Source of the DNA: Bacteroides faecalis
GTDB taxonomy: Bacteria; Bacteroidota; Bacteroidia; Bacteroidales; Bacteroidaceae
Assembly: GCF_003865075.1 (NCBI RefSeq)
Contig: NZ_BHWB01000008.1
Span: forward strand, 205,234 to 269,233
DNA: 64,000 nt
Reading direction: 5' to 3'
Shown in pieces: positions 28,149 to 39,270 of this stretch (positions within the stretch are counted from its first letter, which is position 1; each line of letters opens with the position of its first letter). The translations under genes were made by a program, and so were the position numbers. The notes below the pieces were generated by a model. That model made no database searches and was not told the origin of the DNA. It worked only from the letters and a program-made list of their open reading frames with translations.

Positions 28149-29693
28149 ATGAAAGAGCTAATCAAAAACCTGGAAGAATTAAACAGGAAAGCTGAAAAAG
28201 GGGGCGGAGATGCCCGTATTGAGAAACAACATTCGGTGGGTAAACTGACAGCCCGTGAACGTATCGATTTACTTTTAGAAAAGGGGTCATTTATTGAGTT
28301 GGATAAATTGGTGACTCATCGTTGCACCGATTTTGGTATGGAAAAACAGAAATTTGCAGGAGACGGCGTAGTCACCGGTTACGGTATGATTGGAAAACGT
28401 TTAGTTTATGTTTTTGCACAGGATTTTACCGTATTTGGAGGAGCTCTTTCGGAAACACATGCCAAAAAGATATGTAAAGTGATGGACATGGCTATGCAGA
28501 TGGGAGCGCCTATCATCGGATTAAATGATTCAGGAGGTGCCCGTATCCAGGAAGGAGTACGTTCTTTGGCAGGATATGCTGAAATATTCCTTCGTAATTC
28601 GATGGCTTCGGGGGTTATTCCACAAATCAGTGCGATAATGGGACCTTGTGCCGGAGGTGCGGTTTACTCACCTGCATTGACCGATTTTATTCTGATGGTA
28701 AAAAATTCCGGTTATATGTTTATTACCGGTCCCGATGTCGTGAAAAGTGTGACACAGGAAGAAGTAAGCAAGGATGATCTGGGAGGAGTGGGTGTTCACA
28801 TGACAAAATCGGGTGTTGCCCATCTTTCGGCAGAAAATGATATTGAGTGTATTAATTATATCAGGGAATTGATATCCTATCTTCCGGGAAATAATATGGA
28901 AGAACCACCTTTCGTAGCTACCAGCGATTCACCTACACGCCTGACACCGGAACTCTCTAACTTGATTCCTACCAATCCGAATCAACCTTATAATATAAAG
29001 GAAATGATAGAATCCGTAGCAGATGATAATAGCTTCTTTGAACTTCAATCGGAGTTTGCACCGAATATTGTTACCGGTTACATTCGCCTGAATGGAAAGA
29101 CGGTGGGAGTTGTAGCTAATCAGCCATTGGTATTGGCAGGAACATTGGATATTAATGCTTCTATCAAAGCTGCCCGTTTTGTCCGTTTCTGCGATGCATT
29201 CAATATACCATTACTGACATTGGTCGATGTGCCGGGATTCCTTCCGGGAGTGGATCAGGAATACGGTGGCATTATTCGTAATGGCGCCAAATTGCTTTAT
29301 GCTTATTGTGAAGCTACGGTTCCAAAAGTAACCGTTATCACACGTAAGGCGTATGGAGGTGCTTATGATGTGATGAGTTCTAAACATATTCGTGGGGATG
29401 TGAATCTGGCTTTTCCAACAGCAGAGATAGCCGTAATGGGACCGGATGGCGCCGTAAATATCTTATTCCGCAAAGAAATAGATAAAGCCCAGTCACCCGA
29501 AACAAAACGGAAAGAGCTTCAGGAAGATTATCGCGAGAAGTTTGCTAATCCATATCGGGCAGCAGAGTTAGGTTATGTGGATGAAGTGATTGATCCGGCA
29601 GTTACCCGTTTGCGATTGATCCGCAGTTTCGAGATGCTTGCCAATAAGCGTCAGTCCAATCCGCCTAAAAAACATTCGAATATTCCACTTTAA
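28149..29693 (+). CDS. Acyl-CoA carboxylase, carboxyltransferase (beta) subunit
   Basis: 514 residues, soluble. The family's two crotonase-like halves are present: [20 protein letters not shown] at the start, the acyl-CoA site [14 protein letters not shown] and [16 protein letters not shown] in the N half, and [19 protein letters not shown] plus [15 protein letters not shown] in the C half. It moves CO2 from carboxybiotin to an acyl-CoA, most likely propionyl-CoA. With the next two genes it forms a complete biotin-dependent carboxylase, relevant to the succinate-propionate pathway or to methylmalonyl-CoA formation. Confidence 0.92.
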   Translation: MKELIKNLEELNRKAEKGGGDARIEKQHSVGKLTARERIDLLLEKGSFIELDKLVTHRCTDFGMEKQKFAGDGVVTGYGMIGKRLVYVFAQDFTVFGGALSETHAKKICKVMDMAMQMGAPIIGLNDSGGARIQEGVRSLAGYAEIFLRNSMASGVIPQISAIMGPCAGGAVYSPALTDFILMVKNSGYMFITGPDVVKSVTQEEVSKDDLGGVGVHMTKSGVAHLSAENDIECINYIRELISYLPGNNMEEPPFVATSDSPTRLTPELSNLIPTNPNQPYNIKEMIESVADDNSFFELQSEFAPNIVTGYIRLNGKTVGVVANQPLVLAGTLDINASIKAARFVRFCDAFNIPLLTLVDVPGFLPGVDQEYGGIIRNGAKLLYAYCEATVPKVTVITRKAYGGAYDVMSSKHIRGDVNLAFPTAEIAVMGPDGAVNILFRKEIDKAQSPETKRKELQEDYREKFANPYRAAELGYVDEVIDPAVTRLRLIRSFEMLANKRQSNPPKKHSNIPL

Positions 29694-29712
29694 GAGATGA
29701 AAGGAGAAAATT

Positions 29713-31224
29713 ATGATTAAGAAAATATTAGTTGCTAACCGGGGTGAAATAGCTTTACGTATCTTTCGTACGTGTAGAGTGATGAATATTTCAACAGTAG
29801 CTGTTTATACTCATGTAGATCGTAGTGCTTTGCATGTTCGATATGCGGAGGAAGCTTATTGTATTTCCGATTCGTTGGAGGATACTTCTTATCTGAAACC
29901 GGAATTGATATTGGCTATTGCAAAAAAGACAGGTGCGGCTATTCATCCAGGATATGGTTTCTTGTCGGAGAATGCAGACTTCGCCCGTCGTTGTGAAGAA
30001 GAAGGAGTAATCTTTATCGGTCCGAGTGCCGACATCATTTCGAAGATGGGAATTAAGACTGAGGCACGTAAAATTATGCGTGAAGCCGGATTGCCGATTG
30101 TTCCCGGAACTGAGGCTCCTGTACAAGGTATAGAAGAAGTAAAGAGGGTTGCCAAAGAAGTTGGTTATCCTATCATGTTGAAAGCTCTTGCCGGTGGTGG
30201 AGGAAAAGGGATGAGGCTGGTTCGTTCGGAGGAAGAGGTAGATACAGCCCTTCGTCTTTCGCAATCCGAGGCGGGGACGTCTTTTGGAAATGATGCAGTC
30301 TACATCGAAAAATATATCGAAAATCCACATCATATCGAAGTGCAGATAATGGGAGATAAATATGGTAATGTGGTTCATCTTTACGAACGTGAATGTTCCA
30401 TTCAGCGTCGCAACCAGAAAGTGATCGAAGAATCGCCATCTCCTTTTGTGAAAGAAGAAACGCGGAAAAATATGTTGAAAGTAGCAGTAGAAGCTTGCAA
30501 GAAAATAGGTTATTACAGCGCCGGAACATTGGAGTTTATGATGGATAAGGATCAGAATTTCTACTTCCTTGAAATGAATACCCGGTTGCAAGTGGAACAT
30601 TTGGTGACAGAAGAATGTACGGGAGTAGATCTGGTACGCGATATGATAACAGTTGCAGCAGGTAATCCGTTACCTTATAAACAGGATGATATTAAATTTA
30701 GTGGAGCTGCCATCGAATGTCGTATTTATGCAGAAGATCCGGAGAACAACTTTATGCCTTCGCCCGGAGTGATAACAGTTCGTGAGGCTCCCGAAGGCCG
30801 TAATCTTCGTTTGGATAGTGCTGCTTATGCCGGTTTTGAAGTATCTCTGCATTATGACCCGATGATTGCCAAACTTTGTTGTTGGGGACGTACCCGTGCT
30901 TCAGCTATCTCTAACATGGCTCGTGCTTTGCGGGAATACAAAATTCTGGGAATAAAGACTACCATTCCTTTCCATCAACGGGTTCTGAAGAATGCCGCAT
31001 TTCTGGAAGGAAAGTATGATACCACTTTTATTGATACCCGTTTTGATAAAGAAGACTTGAAACGGCGACAGAATACTGACCCTACGGTGGCTGTAATTGC
31101 TGCTGCGGTGAGACATTATGAAAGAGAGAAAGAAGCTGCTTCCCGGGCAACAACTCTTCCGGTGGTGGGCGAATCTCTCTGGAAGTATTATGGTAAGTTA
31201 CAGATGACTGCCAACAATTATTAA
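29713..31224 (+). CDS. accC: Biotin carboxylase subunit
   Basis: 503 residues. ATP-grasp biotin carboxylase: KILVANRGEIALRIFRT at the N-terminus, the glycine-rich ATP loop KALAGGGGKGMRLV, HIEVQIMGD, ERECSIQRRNQKVIEE and the catalytic EMNTRLQVEH. It carboxylates the biotin carried by the third gene using ATP and bicarbonate. Spacing of 19 bp on either side supports a single operon. Whether it also serves acetyl-CoA carboxylation cannot be told. Confidence 0.92.
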   Translation: MIKKILVANRGEIALRIFRTCRVMNISTVAVYTHVDRSALHVRYAEEAYCISDSLEDTSYLKPELILAIAKKTGAAIHPGYGFLSENADFARRCEEEGVIFIGPSADIISKMGIKTEARKIMREAGLPIVPGTEAPVQGIEEVKRVAKEVGYPIMLKALAGGGGKGMRLVRSEEEVDTALRLSQSEAGTSFGNDAVYIEKYIENPHHIEVQIMGDKYGNVVHLYERECSIQRRNQKVIEESPSPFVKEETRKNMLKVAVEACKKIGYYSAGTLEFMMDKDQNFYFLEMNTRLQVEHLVTEECTGVDLVRDMITVAAGNPLPYKQDDIKFSGAAIECRIYAEDPENNFMPSPGVITVREAPEGRNLRLDSAAYAGFEVSLHYDPMIAKLCCWGRTRASAISNMARALREYKILGIKTTIPFHQRVLKNAAFLEGKYDTTFIDTRFDKEDLKRRQNTDPTVAVIAAAVRHYEREKEAASRATTLPVVGESLWKYYGKLQMTANNY

Positions 31225-31242
31225 ATAGAGTAATAAAACAAT

Positions 31243-31773
31243 ATGAATATGGGTACAATATTAGCTACATATTATGCCAAACTTCTGGATATGCCCGATA
31301 CAGAATACAAGGTAGAAATTCTGGAAGATGGACCGATCAAGAAAATAGCGGTCAATGGCAAGGTTTATGAGGTGGATTATAATGTGGGAGGTGACTCCAT
31401 TCATTCAATTATCATCGATCATCATTCTCATGGAGTACAGATTTCTCCTTCTTCCAATAATTCATATACAATCATGAATAAGGGAGAACTTTACCAAATC
31501 GAGTTACAGGGAGAAATGGAGAAAATACACAACGCACGTGCTGCTACTGAAGCTGTGGGGCGTCAGGTAGTGCAAGCACCAATGCCTGGAGTCATCCTGA
31601 AGACATACGTTAAGAAAGGAGATGACGTGAAACGCGGGGATCCGCTTTGTGTATTAGTCGCCATGAAAATGGAAAACGAGATTCGTTCCACGACAGACGG
31701 AACGGTAAAAGAGGTATTTGTAGAAAATAATATGAAGGTAGGGTTGAATGACCGTATCATGGTGATTGAATAA
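31243..31773 (+). CDS. Biotin carboxyl carrier protein (lipoyl/biotin attachment domain)
   Basis: 176 residues. The C-terminal 70 residues are a biotinyl domain with the modified Lys in [11 protein letters not shown] and the preceding turn [11 protein letters not shown]. The N-terminal half ([20 protein letters not shown]) resembles the linker/BT-like region that docks carriers to the carboxyltransferase. It is the third gene of the acyl-CoA carboxylase operon and is followed by a strong terminator. Confidence 0.9.
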   Translation: MNMGTILATYYAKLLDMPDTEYKVEILEDGPIKKIAVNGKVYEVDYNVGGDSIHSIIIDHHSHGVQISPSSNNSYTIMNKGELYQIELQGEMEKIHNARAATEAVGRQVVQAPMPGVILKTYVKKGDDVKRGDPLCVLVAMKMENEIRSTTDGTVKEVFVENNMKVGLNDRIMVIE

Positions 31774-31818
31774 CTTTTTTAGATGATTAGTTTTTTAAGA
31801 TTAGTTTTCAATAGGAAT

Positions 31819-31858
31819 TTCCGTATGGACAACCGAAGTATATTCGGCCCATACGGAA
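31819..31858 (+). terminator. Terminator of the acyl-CoA carboxylase operon
   Basis: TTCCGTATGG (31819-31828) pairs perfectly with CCATACGGAA (31849-31858); an inner CCGAA/TTCGG pair strengthens it. Confidence 0.65.
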
Positions 31859-31909
31859 CTGTTTAAAAATAAAATGTCTTGTAATATCTTTATTATTAAA
31901 ACTTTTTTC

Positions 31910-31917
31910 TACATTTG
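31910..31917 (+). promoter_or_regulatory. -7 promoter element of the hybrid kinase gene
   Basis: TACATTTG at 31910-31917, 31 bases before the ATG at 31949. Confidence 0.45.
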
Positions 31918-31948
31918 ACAGTTAAGTATATAAATATCTCAGTACCTT

Positions 31949-34303
31949 ATGGATAGTGAACAAACAAAAACAACACTCGAAGAGCAACTAGAGGCACTTA
32001 GAGAGGAGAATGCGCAATTGAAAAAACAACTCTCTTTTTTTAAAGAGCATGTCCCTTTTGATTTTAGAGAGAAATATGCAGTTAAGATATTAGATTCACT
32101 ACCCGATATGCTGACTGTTTTCAGACATGATGAAGTTGGCGTGGAAGTGGTGTCGAATGAAGAAACCAATCATGTAGGCGTATCAAATAAGGATTTTGAA
32201 GGAATGCGAATGTGTGATATGGTTCCGCCGGAAGCATATCAAAATATACATTCCAATATGCAAAAAGTGATTTCTACTGGAACGGTTTCAACAGCACATC
32301 ATGAATTAGACATTAATGGCGAACATCATTATTATGAAAATCGTATTTTTCCTTTGGATGAGGAATACGTATTGATTATGTGCCGGGATATTACTAATCG
32401 AATTGCTACTCAACGTCAACTGGAAGTTTTTAAAAGCGTACTTGATAAGGTTAGTGACAGCATTCTTGCCGTCTCAGCGGATGGCACATTAGTCTATGCT
32501 AATAAACAATTCATTGAAGAATATGGTGTAACCCAACAACTTGGTGTACAAAAGATATATGATTTACCTGTTTCTATGAAAACACCTGAAGTTTGGCAAG
32601 CACGTCTTCAGCAAATACGAGATAATGGTGGTAGTTTCTCTTATCGTGCTGATTACACACGAAAGGGATATGATAAAAAAGGGGTTCACCAAGTTTCCAC
32701 ATTTCTGACTAATGAAGATAATAAAGAACTAATCTGGTTCTTTACCCAAGATATTACCGATGTTATCAAAAAACAAGATGAACTTAGGGAACTCAATGCT
32801 TTACTTGAGGGTATTTTAAATAATGTCCCTGTTTACCTGTTTGTGAAAGACCCGGAAGACGAATTCAGGTATTTATATTGGAATAGAGCATTTACCGAGC
32901 ATTCAGGAATACCGGCGTCTAAAGCTATCGGACATACGGATACTGAAGTTTTTCCTGAAAATGAGGATGCCGAAAAATTTCATAAGGATGATTTGGAGGT
33001 ACTTCGTACCCATGAGCCTCTCGAAATGCAGGAAACCTATATTTCGGCTAAAGGAGAAGCACGCATTGTGCAAACATTGAAAACACTGGTTCCTATGGAA
33101 GGACGTAAACCACTGTTAATTGGCATTTCCTGGGATATAACTAGCCTGAAAAATATAGAACAAGAATTGATAACTGCAAGACTTAAAGCAGAGCAGTCTG
33201 ATAGATTGAAAACAGCTTTTCTTGCGAATATGAGCCATGAGATACGTACTCCTTTGAATGCCATTGTTGGCTTTTCCAAACTGCTGCCTTTAGCAGAAAG
33301 TCCGGAGGAAGAAGAAACTTACTCAGACATCATTAATCAGAACTCTGACATACTTCTGCAATTGATTAATGATATTCTTGATTTATCCAAGATAGAAGCA
33401 GGGACATTAGAATATATCAAGTGTCCAATGAATCTTGGAGAATTATGTCGTACCATTTATGAAGTTCATAAAGGCCGTGTGAGGGAAGGAGTAACTTTAT
33501 TCTTAGATAATCAGGAGGCAGACCTGATGATTGAAGAGGATCATAATCGTATAATGCAGGTCATAACCAATTTTATTACCAATGCATGTAAGTTCACTCA
33601 TTCGGGTGAGATTCGTTACGGTTTTGAAGTACGCGAGGATCACATCTACTTTTATGTGAAGGATACCGGTATTGGAGTAGCACAGGATAAGATCAACCAA
33701 ATTTTTGATCGCTTTGTTAAATTGAACTCTTTTGCCCAAGGTACAGGATTGGGACTTGCCATCTGCCGAATGATTATAGAAAAGATAGGTGGTGAGATCG
33801 GAGCTATTTCCGACATAGGTAAAGGTTCTACTTTCTATTTTACTATACCTTATAAAGATAAAGATCGTGAACGGATCAAAGTCTTTGAAGTTGCAGAAGA
33901 AAAGCAAGAAGATAGTTTTGTTAAAAGACCACAACTGATCAAGAAAATTTTGATTGCTGAGGATGTAGAAAGTAATTTCATCTTAGTAAAGAACCTGATA
34001 GGGAAGGATTATACATTGTTATGGGCTAAGGATGGAGTGGAGGCTGTAGAAATGTATAAGGAATATCAACCCGATTTGATTTTGATAGATATCAAGATGC
34101 CTTGTATGAATGGGTTAGATGCTACGCATATTATTCGGTCCTATTCAAAGGATATTCCCATTATTGCACTGACAGCTTATGCTTTTGAAACGGATAAGGA
34201 AAAGGCGTTAGAAGCTGGCTGTAATGATTTTGTGACTAAGCCTATTTCAAAAGAAGTTCTGGTAAGAGTCCTGAGGAAATATTCCGTTTTTTCCGTTAAA
34301 TAG
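31949..34303 (+). CDS. PAS-containing hybrid sensor histidine kinase/response regulator
   Basis: 784 residues, no membrane segment, so a cytoplasmic sensor. A short coiled coil (about 5-35) is followed by three PAS-type domains (about 48-150, 160-275, 285-405). The kinase core has H-box NMSHEIRTPLNAIVGFSK, N-box TNFITNACKF, G1 VKDTGIGV and G2 GTGLGLAICRMI. A receiver domain (about 660-780) carries LILIDIKMP with the phospho-Asp and Lys in FVTKPIS. No separate output protein is adjacent, so it probably relays to a distant regulator through a phosphotransfer protein. Confidence 0.9.
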   Translation: MDSEQTKTTLEEQLEALREENAQLKKQLSFFKEHVPFDFREKYAVKILDSLPDMLTVFRHDEVGVEVVSNEETNHVGVSNKDFEGMRMCDMVPPEAYQNIHSNMQKVISTGTVSTAHHELDINGEHHYYENRIFPLDEEYVLIMCRDITNRIATQRQLEVFKSVLDKVSDSILAVSADGTLVYANKQFIEEYGVTQQLGVQKIYDLPVSMKTPEVWQARLQQIRDNGGSFSYRADYTRKGYDKKGVHQVSTFLTNEDNKELIWFFTQDITDVIKKQDELRELNALLEGILNNVPVYLFVKDPEDEFRYLYWNRAFTEHSGIPASKAIGHTDTEVFPENEDAEKFHKDDLEVLRTHEPLEMQETYISAKGEARIVQTLKTLVPMEGRKPLLIGISWDITSLKNIEQELITARLKAEQSDRLKTAFLANMSHEIRTPLNAIVGFSKLLPLAESPEEEETYSDIINQNSDILLQLINDILDLSKIEAGTLEYIKCPMNLGELCRTIYEVHKGRVREGVTLFLDNQEADLMIEEDHNRIMQVITNFITNACKFTHSGEIRYGFEVREDHIYFYVKDTGIGVAQDKINQIFDRFVKLNSFAQGTGLGLAICRMIIEKIGGEIGAISDIGKGSTFYFTIPYKDKDRERIKVFEVAEEKQEDSFVKRPQLIKKILIAEDVESNFILVKNLIGKDYTLLWAKDGVEAVEMYKEYQPDLILIDIKMPCMNGLDATHIIRSYSKDIPIIALTAYAFETDKEKALEAGCNDFVTKPISKEVLVRVLRKYSVFSVK

Positions 34304-34583
34304 CATGATTATATGTCTGTATAGATACTTGTAAGTATGAAGAAATGAAAAAGTATAGCGTAGTTTGTAATTACATATATAAAACAAAAGAAGTTTGAGC
34401 GGTCTTATTAAAAGACTATTTATTTATTTTTATAGGAATACTCACTTTATTTTAAAGTGTCTGTTTTAGGGTGGAATGAACGATTCGTTAGGTTTAAACC
34501 GAGGAGTCGTTCTTCTTATATAAAATGATATTTCTTTTTTAATCATAAATGGATGAATTCTCCCACCTCATGTAAATCAAAAG

Positions 34584-34606
34584 AGTGTTGAAAGTTATTC
34601 AACACT
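34584..34606. terminator. Hairpin in the kinase-AraC gap
   Basis: AGTGTTGAA (34584-34592) pairs with TTCAACACT (34598-34606), followed by T-rich sequence. The 456-bp gap holds this hairpin and AT-rich DNA; no further gene is seen and no large inverted repeats of an invertible promoter were found. Confidence 0.5.
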
Positions 34607-34759
34607 TTACTTTGTTTTTGTCCTTAATAAATTCCTAAAAAATGTCTTTTGTCCTGAAACTTAAAAAATATTATCAGATATTAAAGAATTTCTAATATAT
34701 TTTCTTTCATTATTAAATAAATCAATAAGTTTGTTGCACAATCAAGCAAAAAATACAGT

Positions 34760-35236
34760 ATGGGGACATATGGGGAACAATTAGCTGGTACTAAACTGTA
34801 CAATATGACTACTACAAATATTAATCTGTATAAAGGGGAAATGAAAGATACAGACGGCGAGGTACTAATAAATGAAAAGATGAAGGACATATATGAGAAT
34901 ATTATTTATGTTCTTGAAGATAAAAAGGTTTATCTTGACGCTCAGTTAAATCTGACAAAGTTAAGTCAGATTCTATTTACGAATACGACTTACCTTTCAA
35001 AGGTTATTAATCTTCTTTTTAAATGCAATCTAAAGACTTTACTTAATAGGTATCGCATTAACTATGCCAAAGAACTTTTGAAGAAGGAAGAATGCGATAT
35101 TCAAAGCTTACCAACTAAATGTGGCTTTGTTTCACGAAGCACGTTTTATAGTGCTTTTACTAAGTTTGAACATATTACACCATCAAACTTCCGATCGCAT
35201 ATTCTAAGTTTGAAATTACGGAATAAAGAAATTTAA
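34760..35236 (+). CDS. Small AraC-type DNA-binding regulator
   Basis: 158 residues. The C-terminal 100 residues are an AraC/XylS double helix-turn-helix: LNLTKLSQILFTNTTYLSKV as the first motif and IQSLPTKCGFVSRSTFYSAF as the second, ending TPSNFRSH. The N-terminal 45 residues are too short for a ligand domain, so it may be constitutively active or respond to a partner. It ends 44 bp before the surface-layer lipoprotein gene on the same strand and is the obvious candidate regulator of that operon. Confidence 0.85.
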   Translation: MGTYGEQLAGTKLYNMTTTNINLYKGEMKDTDGEVLINEKMKDIYENIIYVLEDKKVYLDAQLNLTKLSQILFTNTTYLSKVINLLFKCNLKTLLNRYRINYAKELLKKEECDIQSLPTKCGFVSRSTFYSAFTKFEHITPSNFRSHILSLKLRNKEI

Positions 35237-35280
35237 GTTAAATATCAATTTTTATTTTTCAATTAAACTACTTATTTATT

Positions 35281-38271
35281 ATGAAGAAATGGACTTTTTT
35301 GGTTGCATCTGCCATGCTAGTGGGTGCGACACCGGTTTTTACCGGATGTATTGACAATGATGAGCCGGAAGGTATCAATATCCTTCGAAAAGCAAAGGCT
35401 GAACTTATTATGGCAAAGAAGGTTGTAGAAGAAGCAGAATCTTTGCGTGTGAAAGCAGAAGCTACAAAACTTGAAGCAGAAGCTAAGGTACAGGAAGCTG
35501 AAGCAGAATTGAGAAAAGCACAAGCTGAAAAGGTGAAAGCTGAAGCTGCCCAACTTGCAGCTTTAACAGAAGCTGAAAAGGCTGTTTATGCAGCTCAAAT
35601 AGCACAAATAGAGGCCGAAATTGCTCAAACAAAGGCTAAAACAGAAGCTGCTATCGCTGAGGCAGAGGCAGCGAGACAAGCTGCTGAAGATGCTCACCAA
35701 CGTGCTCTTGTTGAAATAGAGAAAGCAAAAAATACGTTGTCTGCAGATGAACTTGCAATGTTGAGCATGTATCAGACTCGTTACGATGCTGCTGCAAATG
35801 AATATAATACACGCTATGTAGCTTATACTAATGCACAAAGTGAATATGTAAAAGCTTTAGCAGCTGCAGAAAAGGGACAAGATAATATTCAGTATACAAG
35901 AACTCTTGAGAAGAATGTTATAACCCAACAAGAGAATGTTGAAGCTAAGAAACTTGCATTGGAAGAGGCTGAAGCTAAATTGGAAGAGGTGAAAGCATAT
36001 GTACCTGGTGCACTTGCTGCTAAACTAACTGAAGCACAAGATAAATGGAACGATATTCAGGATGAGTTGAATGCTCTAAATGTGAAGATAGCTGAAGAAC
36101 GCATTAAAAATGATGCAGAATATAAAAAACAGGCAGATTTACAGAAAGCATACAATGATTTGACGACTACAGAGGATGCTAAAATTTATGCAAAACCATT
36201 GACTATCGAACTTCCGACTATTGGAATTCCGGGTTATCAGGAAGGTAAATACGAAATTATAAAAGAAAAAGTTTATGGTTTCCATGTTGATAAGGATGGA
36301 GAGGCTATAACTTCATATAATGGTCAAAATGGGTATACAACAGCAGTAGGTAATGTTCAGAATTTCATTTTGGAGCTTACTAATAAGCAATTAGATAAAG
36401 ATGACCAAGCATGGACACAAGCTAGTATTAACGAGATGACTGCTGAACTGAAAGGTTTACAGGAAACTTATGATGCTGATTTGAAGACATGGCAAATGGC
36501 TGTTGACGGCTATAATAGTGGTAACGGTACTGTATATTCTAAATATGTTGGTTACAATCCACTTATTAACCGTATTAATAACTACAATGCATCGGTTGAG
36601 AAACTGGAACCTTTGAGAGTGGATTGGGTGGATAAGACCGAAATTAAAGATGATGCAGAACAGGCTTGGATTAATAAGACAGGTTCTTATGAACATTCAG
36701 CATGGTTTATATACAATGAGGCTAACAACAAAGCTTGGAAAGAATATGAAAGTGTAGCCAATAATAAGTTTAATGGTGCAACGGAAGATGGAACAGCATG
36801 GGCTGCATATAGAGCTACTGAGCAAACATTAAACAATGCTGTATCTAAAGCTATGCAAGATATAAAGGTGGCACAGAGTAAAATTTCACTATTGGAAGAA
36901 AAATTAGCACAGAATCTTACGGATGAGGCATTGAAGACGCAATTAGACGCTGCTAAGAAGGAACTTGGTGCTGATGATACTGAAGGATTGAGAAAGGTCT
37001 ATGCTGAGGCTAGCAATAACCGTAATGTAGGTTTGGCTAAGGCTGCCAAGACTCGTGATAATGCGATTGCAATAGCTGACAAAGAACGCGACCTCGCTCA
37101 GGCTCAGGCTCGGAAAGATTATACAAATCATAATATTGACTGGGCTGCGACTAATAATTTAGATCCTGCATTTGTTGCTGAATTAAAGAAAAATTATGAA
37201 GAAGCAGAAGCTGCATGGATAAAGGCAGATGAGCTTTATCAATCGGCTAAAGAGGCAACAATTGCACTATATAACGAAATGGACGATGCTTATACAAGTT
37301 TAAAAAAGAATGTATTAGATCATTTAAGTGGTACTAGCTTCTTTTCATCAATTTATCCTCCTATTATTACGAATGAATTAGGAATCAATTGGAATGCTTT
37401 GTGGCTTATTGAAAGTAATCAATCTGCCTTAACTTTTGATATCAAAAATCTGGAAATTAATAGCAAAAACTTTGTGATTGTAGCTTCACGCGTGCTTTAC
37501 GGTTTGCCTTCAATGATTGATAATTCTAATGATCAACAGTATAATGATATAATAAATGGCTTATTGAATGCAGAACGTATCACTCCGCTTGAAAAAGCAG
37601 AATTGGACAAAATTATTATTACAGAACATTATCTGACAGATCGTGAATATGAAGCTCCTACTTGGTATAAAGACTATGGTTCTTTCGGTACGAAATTAGC
37701 TAAAGAAAGAGATATCGCTTATGCTAAAGCGTTTATTAATGAACAACCAACTATTAATGCCGTTCTTGCAACTTTGAATGAATATTTGACCGACTTGGAA
37801 GCTCAAAAAGATGCACAAGGTGAAGTGGTGTTGGAAGCTTATAACAATTGTGATGCACAAAATGAAGTGATCAAGGAATTGGAAGCTACATTTGAACCTG
37901 AAAGACGCGAATTGTCTATGAAGAGCAGACTGCAAGGTGATCTTATTGCTTCTATTCAAACAGCAATGGATGCAGCTGGAACTTCTGATGAAGCTAAACG
38001 TGATGAAGCTGCTATCAAAGCCTTAATTACAACTTGGACTACAAATGTAAAAGATGCTAAGGATGCTGAATTTAATGCTGGTACTCTATTGAAAGATGCA
38101 GAAAAGGCATTGAAGGATTGGAATAGTGCATTGATCGATGTAGCAGATGTTAAGAAGGTATTGATGGACAATGCTAAGTATTATTTGGATATAGCTAAGA
38201 CAACTGCAGACAATACTGCTGCTGAATTGCAAATGATCCTTGAAAGACTCGGTGTATCTACTGAAAAATAA
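35281..38271 (+). CDS. Large coiled-coil surface lipoprotein, BT1927 S-layer-like
   Basis: 996 residues. Signal peptide with lipobox FTGCIDNDEPEG; the acidic residues after Cys favour surface display. Residues about 35-155 are an Ala/Glu/Lys heptad repeat (KAEATKLEAEAKVQEAEAEL), a long parallel coiled coil; further helical blocks continue to the end, interrupted by a beta-rich insert (about 300-345). Size, plan and partner gene resemble the B. thetaiotaomicron BT1927 family, phase-variable surface-layer lipoproteins linked to phage and complement resistance. That identity is by resemblance and context, not by alignment. Confidence 0.7.
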   Translation: MKKWTFLVASAMLVGATPVFTGCIDNDEPEGINILRKAKAELIMAKKVVEEAESLRVKAEATKLEAEAKVQEAEAELRKAQAEKVKAEAAQLAALTEAEKAVYAAQIAQIEAEIAQTKAKTEAAIAEAEAARQAAEDAHQRALVEIEKAKNTLSADELAMLSMYQTRYDAAANEYNTRYVAYTNAQSEYVKALAAAEKGQDNIQYTRTLEKNVITQQENVEAKKLALEEAEAKLEEVKAYVPGALAAKLTEAQDKWNDIQDELNALNVKIAEERIKNDAEYKKQADLQKAYNDLTTTEDAKIYAKPLTIELPTIGIPGYQEGKYEIIKEKVYGFHVDKDGEAITSYNGQNGYTTAVGNVQNFILELTNKQLDKDDQAWTQASINEMTAELKGLQETYDADLKTWQMAVDGYNSGNGTVYSKYVGYNPLINRINNYNASVEKLEPLRVDWVDKTEIKDDAEQAWINKTGSYEHSAWFIYNEANNKAWKEYESVANNKFNGATEDGTAWAAYRATEQTLNNAVSKAMQDIKVAQSKISLLEEKLAQNLTDEALKTQLDAAKKELGADDTEGLRKVYAEASNNRNVGLAKAAKTRDNAIAIADKERDLAQAQARKDYTNHNIDWAATNNLDPAFVAELKKNYEEAEAAWIKADELYQSAKEATIALYNEMDDAYTSLKKNVLDHLSGTSFFSSIYPPIITNELGINWNALWLIESNQSALTFDIKNLEINSKNFVIVASRVLYGLPSMIDNSNDQQYNDIINGLLNAERITPLEKAELDKIIITEHYLTDREYEAPTWYKDYGSFGTKLAKERDIAYAKAFINEQPTINAVLATLNEYLTDLEAQKDAQGEVVLEAYNNCDAQNEVIKELEATFEPERRELSMKSRLQGDLIASIQTAMDAAGTSDEAKRDEAAIKALITTWTTNVKDAKDAEFNAGTLLKDAEKALKDWNSALIDVADVKKVLMDNAKYYLDIAKTTADNTAAELQMILERLGVSTEK

Positions 38272-38292
38272 TAATAATATAATAAGATAAAG

Positions 38293-39225
38293 ATGATTAA
38301 AAAACTTTGCACAATCTTATTATCAGCCTTGCTTGCTGCGCCTCTTTGGGCGCAGCCTGCCAAAGGCGATAAGGGTGGTGTAGTGTTTGCTCCCCGTAAA
38401 GGTCAATGGCAAATCTCTTTTGTGTTAGGCGGAAGTAACTCATTTTATAATGAGAATACAGGAAGTTATCTTCTACCTAACTACAATAATGCTGCTGGAA
38501 GTATCGGATTACCGAATGGTGGTACCGGAGGTATTCTGGACAAAGGTAGCACTTCTGGTGATGTCATTGCAAATGGAAATCAATCAGGTTATCTGAACGA
38601 TTTTCTCAAGATTAACGGGTTTAATAATAATAGCTTGGTGAATATAGTTGGCTTGCAAGCCAAATATTTCTTCAACGATTGTTGGGATGTCAATTTCTCT
38701 TTGGGTATGAATATTAATGTTACTCCAAAGAAAGATTACATAGAAGGTGACAATAGTGTGACCGATATGATTATTCCTGACCAGAAATATGTCAATGCGC
38801 AGACTACCAACAATTGGTATATGAATGTAGGCACCGAGCGTTATTTTAAAACGAGCAATCCACGTATTCACCCATATGTAGGAGCTACTCTTGGCCTCCA
38901 GATGGCACGTATTGAAACAATGGAACCGTATACAGGTAAAATTTATATGAGTGAAGATGACGATAATGAAGACGATGCTGTAGACCAGCAAGTCTATCTG
39001 CCCGCAGGCAAAGTGGGACAGATGGTCGGCATCAAAGGCGCTCTTGTGGGTGGTATTGAATATAGCTTGGCTAACGGCTTTGTTATTGGATTTGAATGTC
39101 AGCCATTGGCATACCGTTATGATATTATTCAAATTGCTCCCAAAGGCTTCGACAAATATAATTTGTCACATCACAACATAAAAATTATTGATATGCCGGT
39201 ATTGAAACTCGGTTTCCGGTTTTAA
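38293..39225 (+). CDS. Outer-membrane beta-barrel protein, BT1926-like
   Basis: 310 residues with a signal peptide cut after LLAAPLWAQ. The mature protein alternates aromatic and polar residues and ends VLKLGFRF, a C-terminal Phe barrel signature. A poorly structured Gly/Asn loop (about 55-95) and an acidic loop EDDDNEDDAVDQ are probably surface exposed. It follows the S-layer-like gene by 21 bp, as BT1926 follows BT1927, and probably helps anchor or export it. Confidence 0.72.
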   Translation: MIKKLCTILLSALLAAPLWAQPAKGDKGGVVFAPRKGQWQISFVLGGSNSFYNENTGSYLLPNYNNAAGSIGLPNGGTGGILDKGSTSGDVIANGNQSGYLNDFLKINGFNNNSLVNIVGLQAKYFFNDCWDVNFSLGMNINVTPKKDYIEGDNSVTDMIIPDQKYVNAQTTNNWYMNVGTERYFKTSNPRIHPYVGATLGLQMARIETMEPYTGKIYMSEDDDNEDDAVDQQVYLPAGKVGQMVGIKGALVGGIEYSLANGFVIGFECQPLAYRYDIIQIAPKGFDKYNLSHHNIKIIDMPVLKLGFRF

Positions 39226-39270
39226 TAGAAACTGTGCGTTAATAATAACGTAATGTATGTAAATGCAGAA

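Noticed and set aside
29791..30600. 269-codon frame opposite the biotin carboxylase gene
   Set aside because: Shadow of a well-conserved gene; no plausible protein features.
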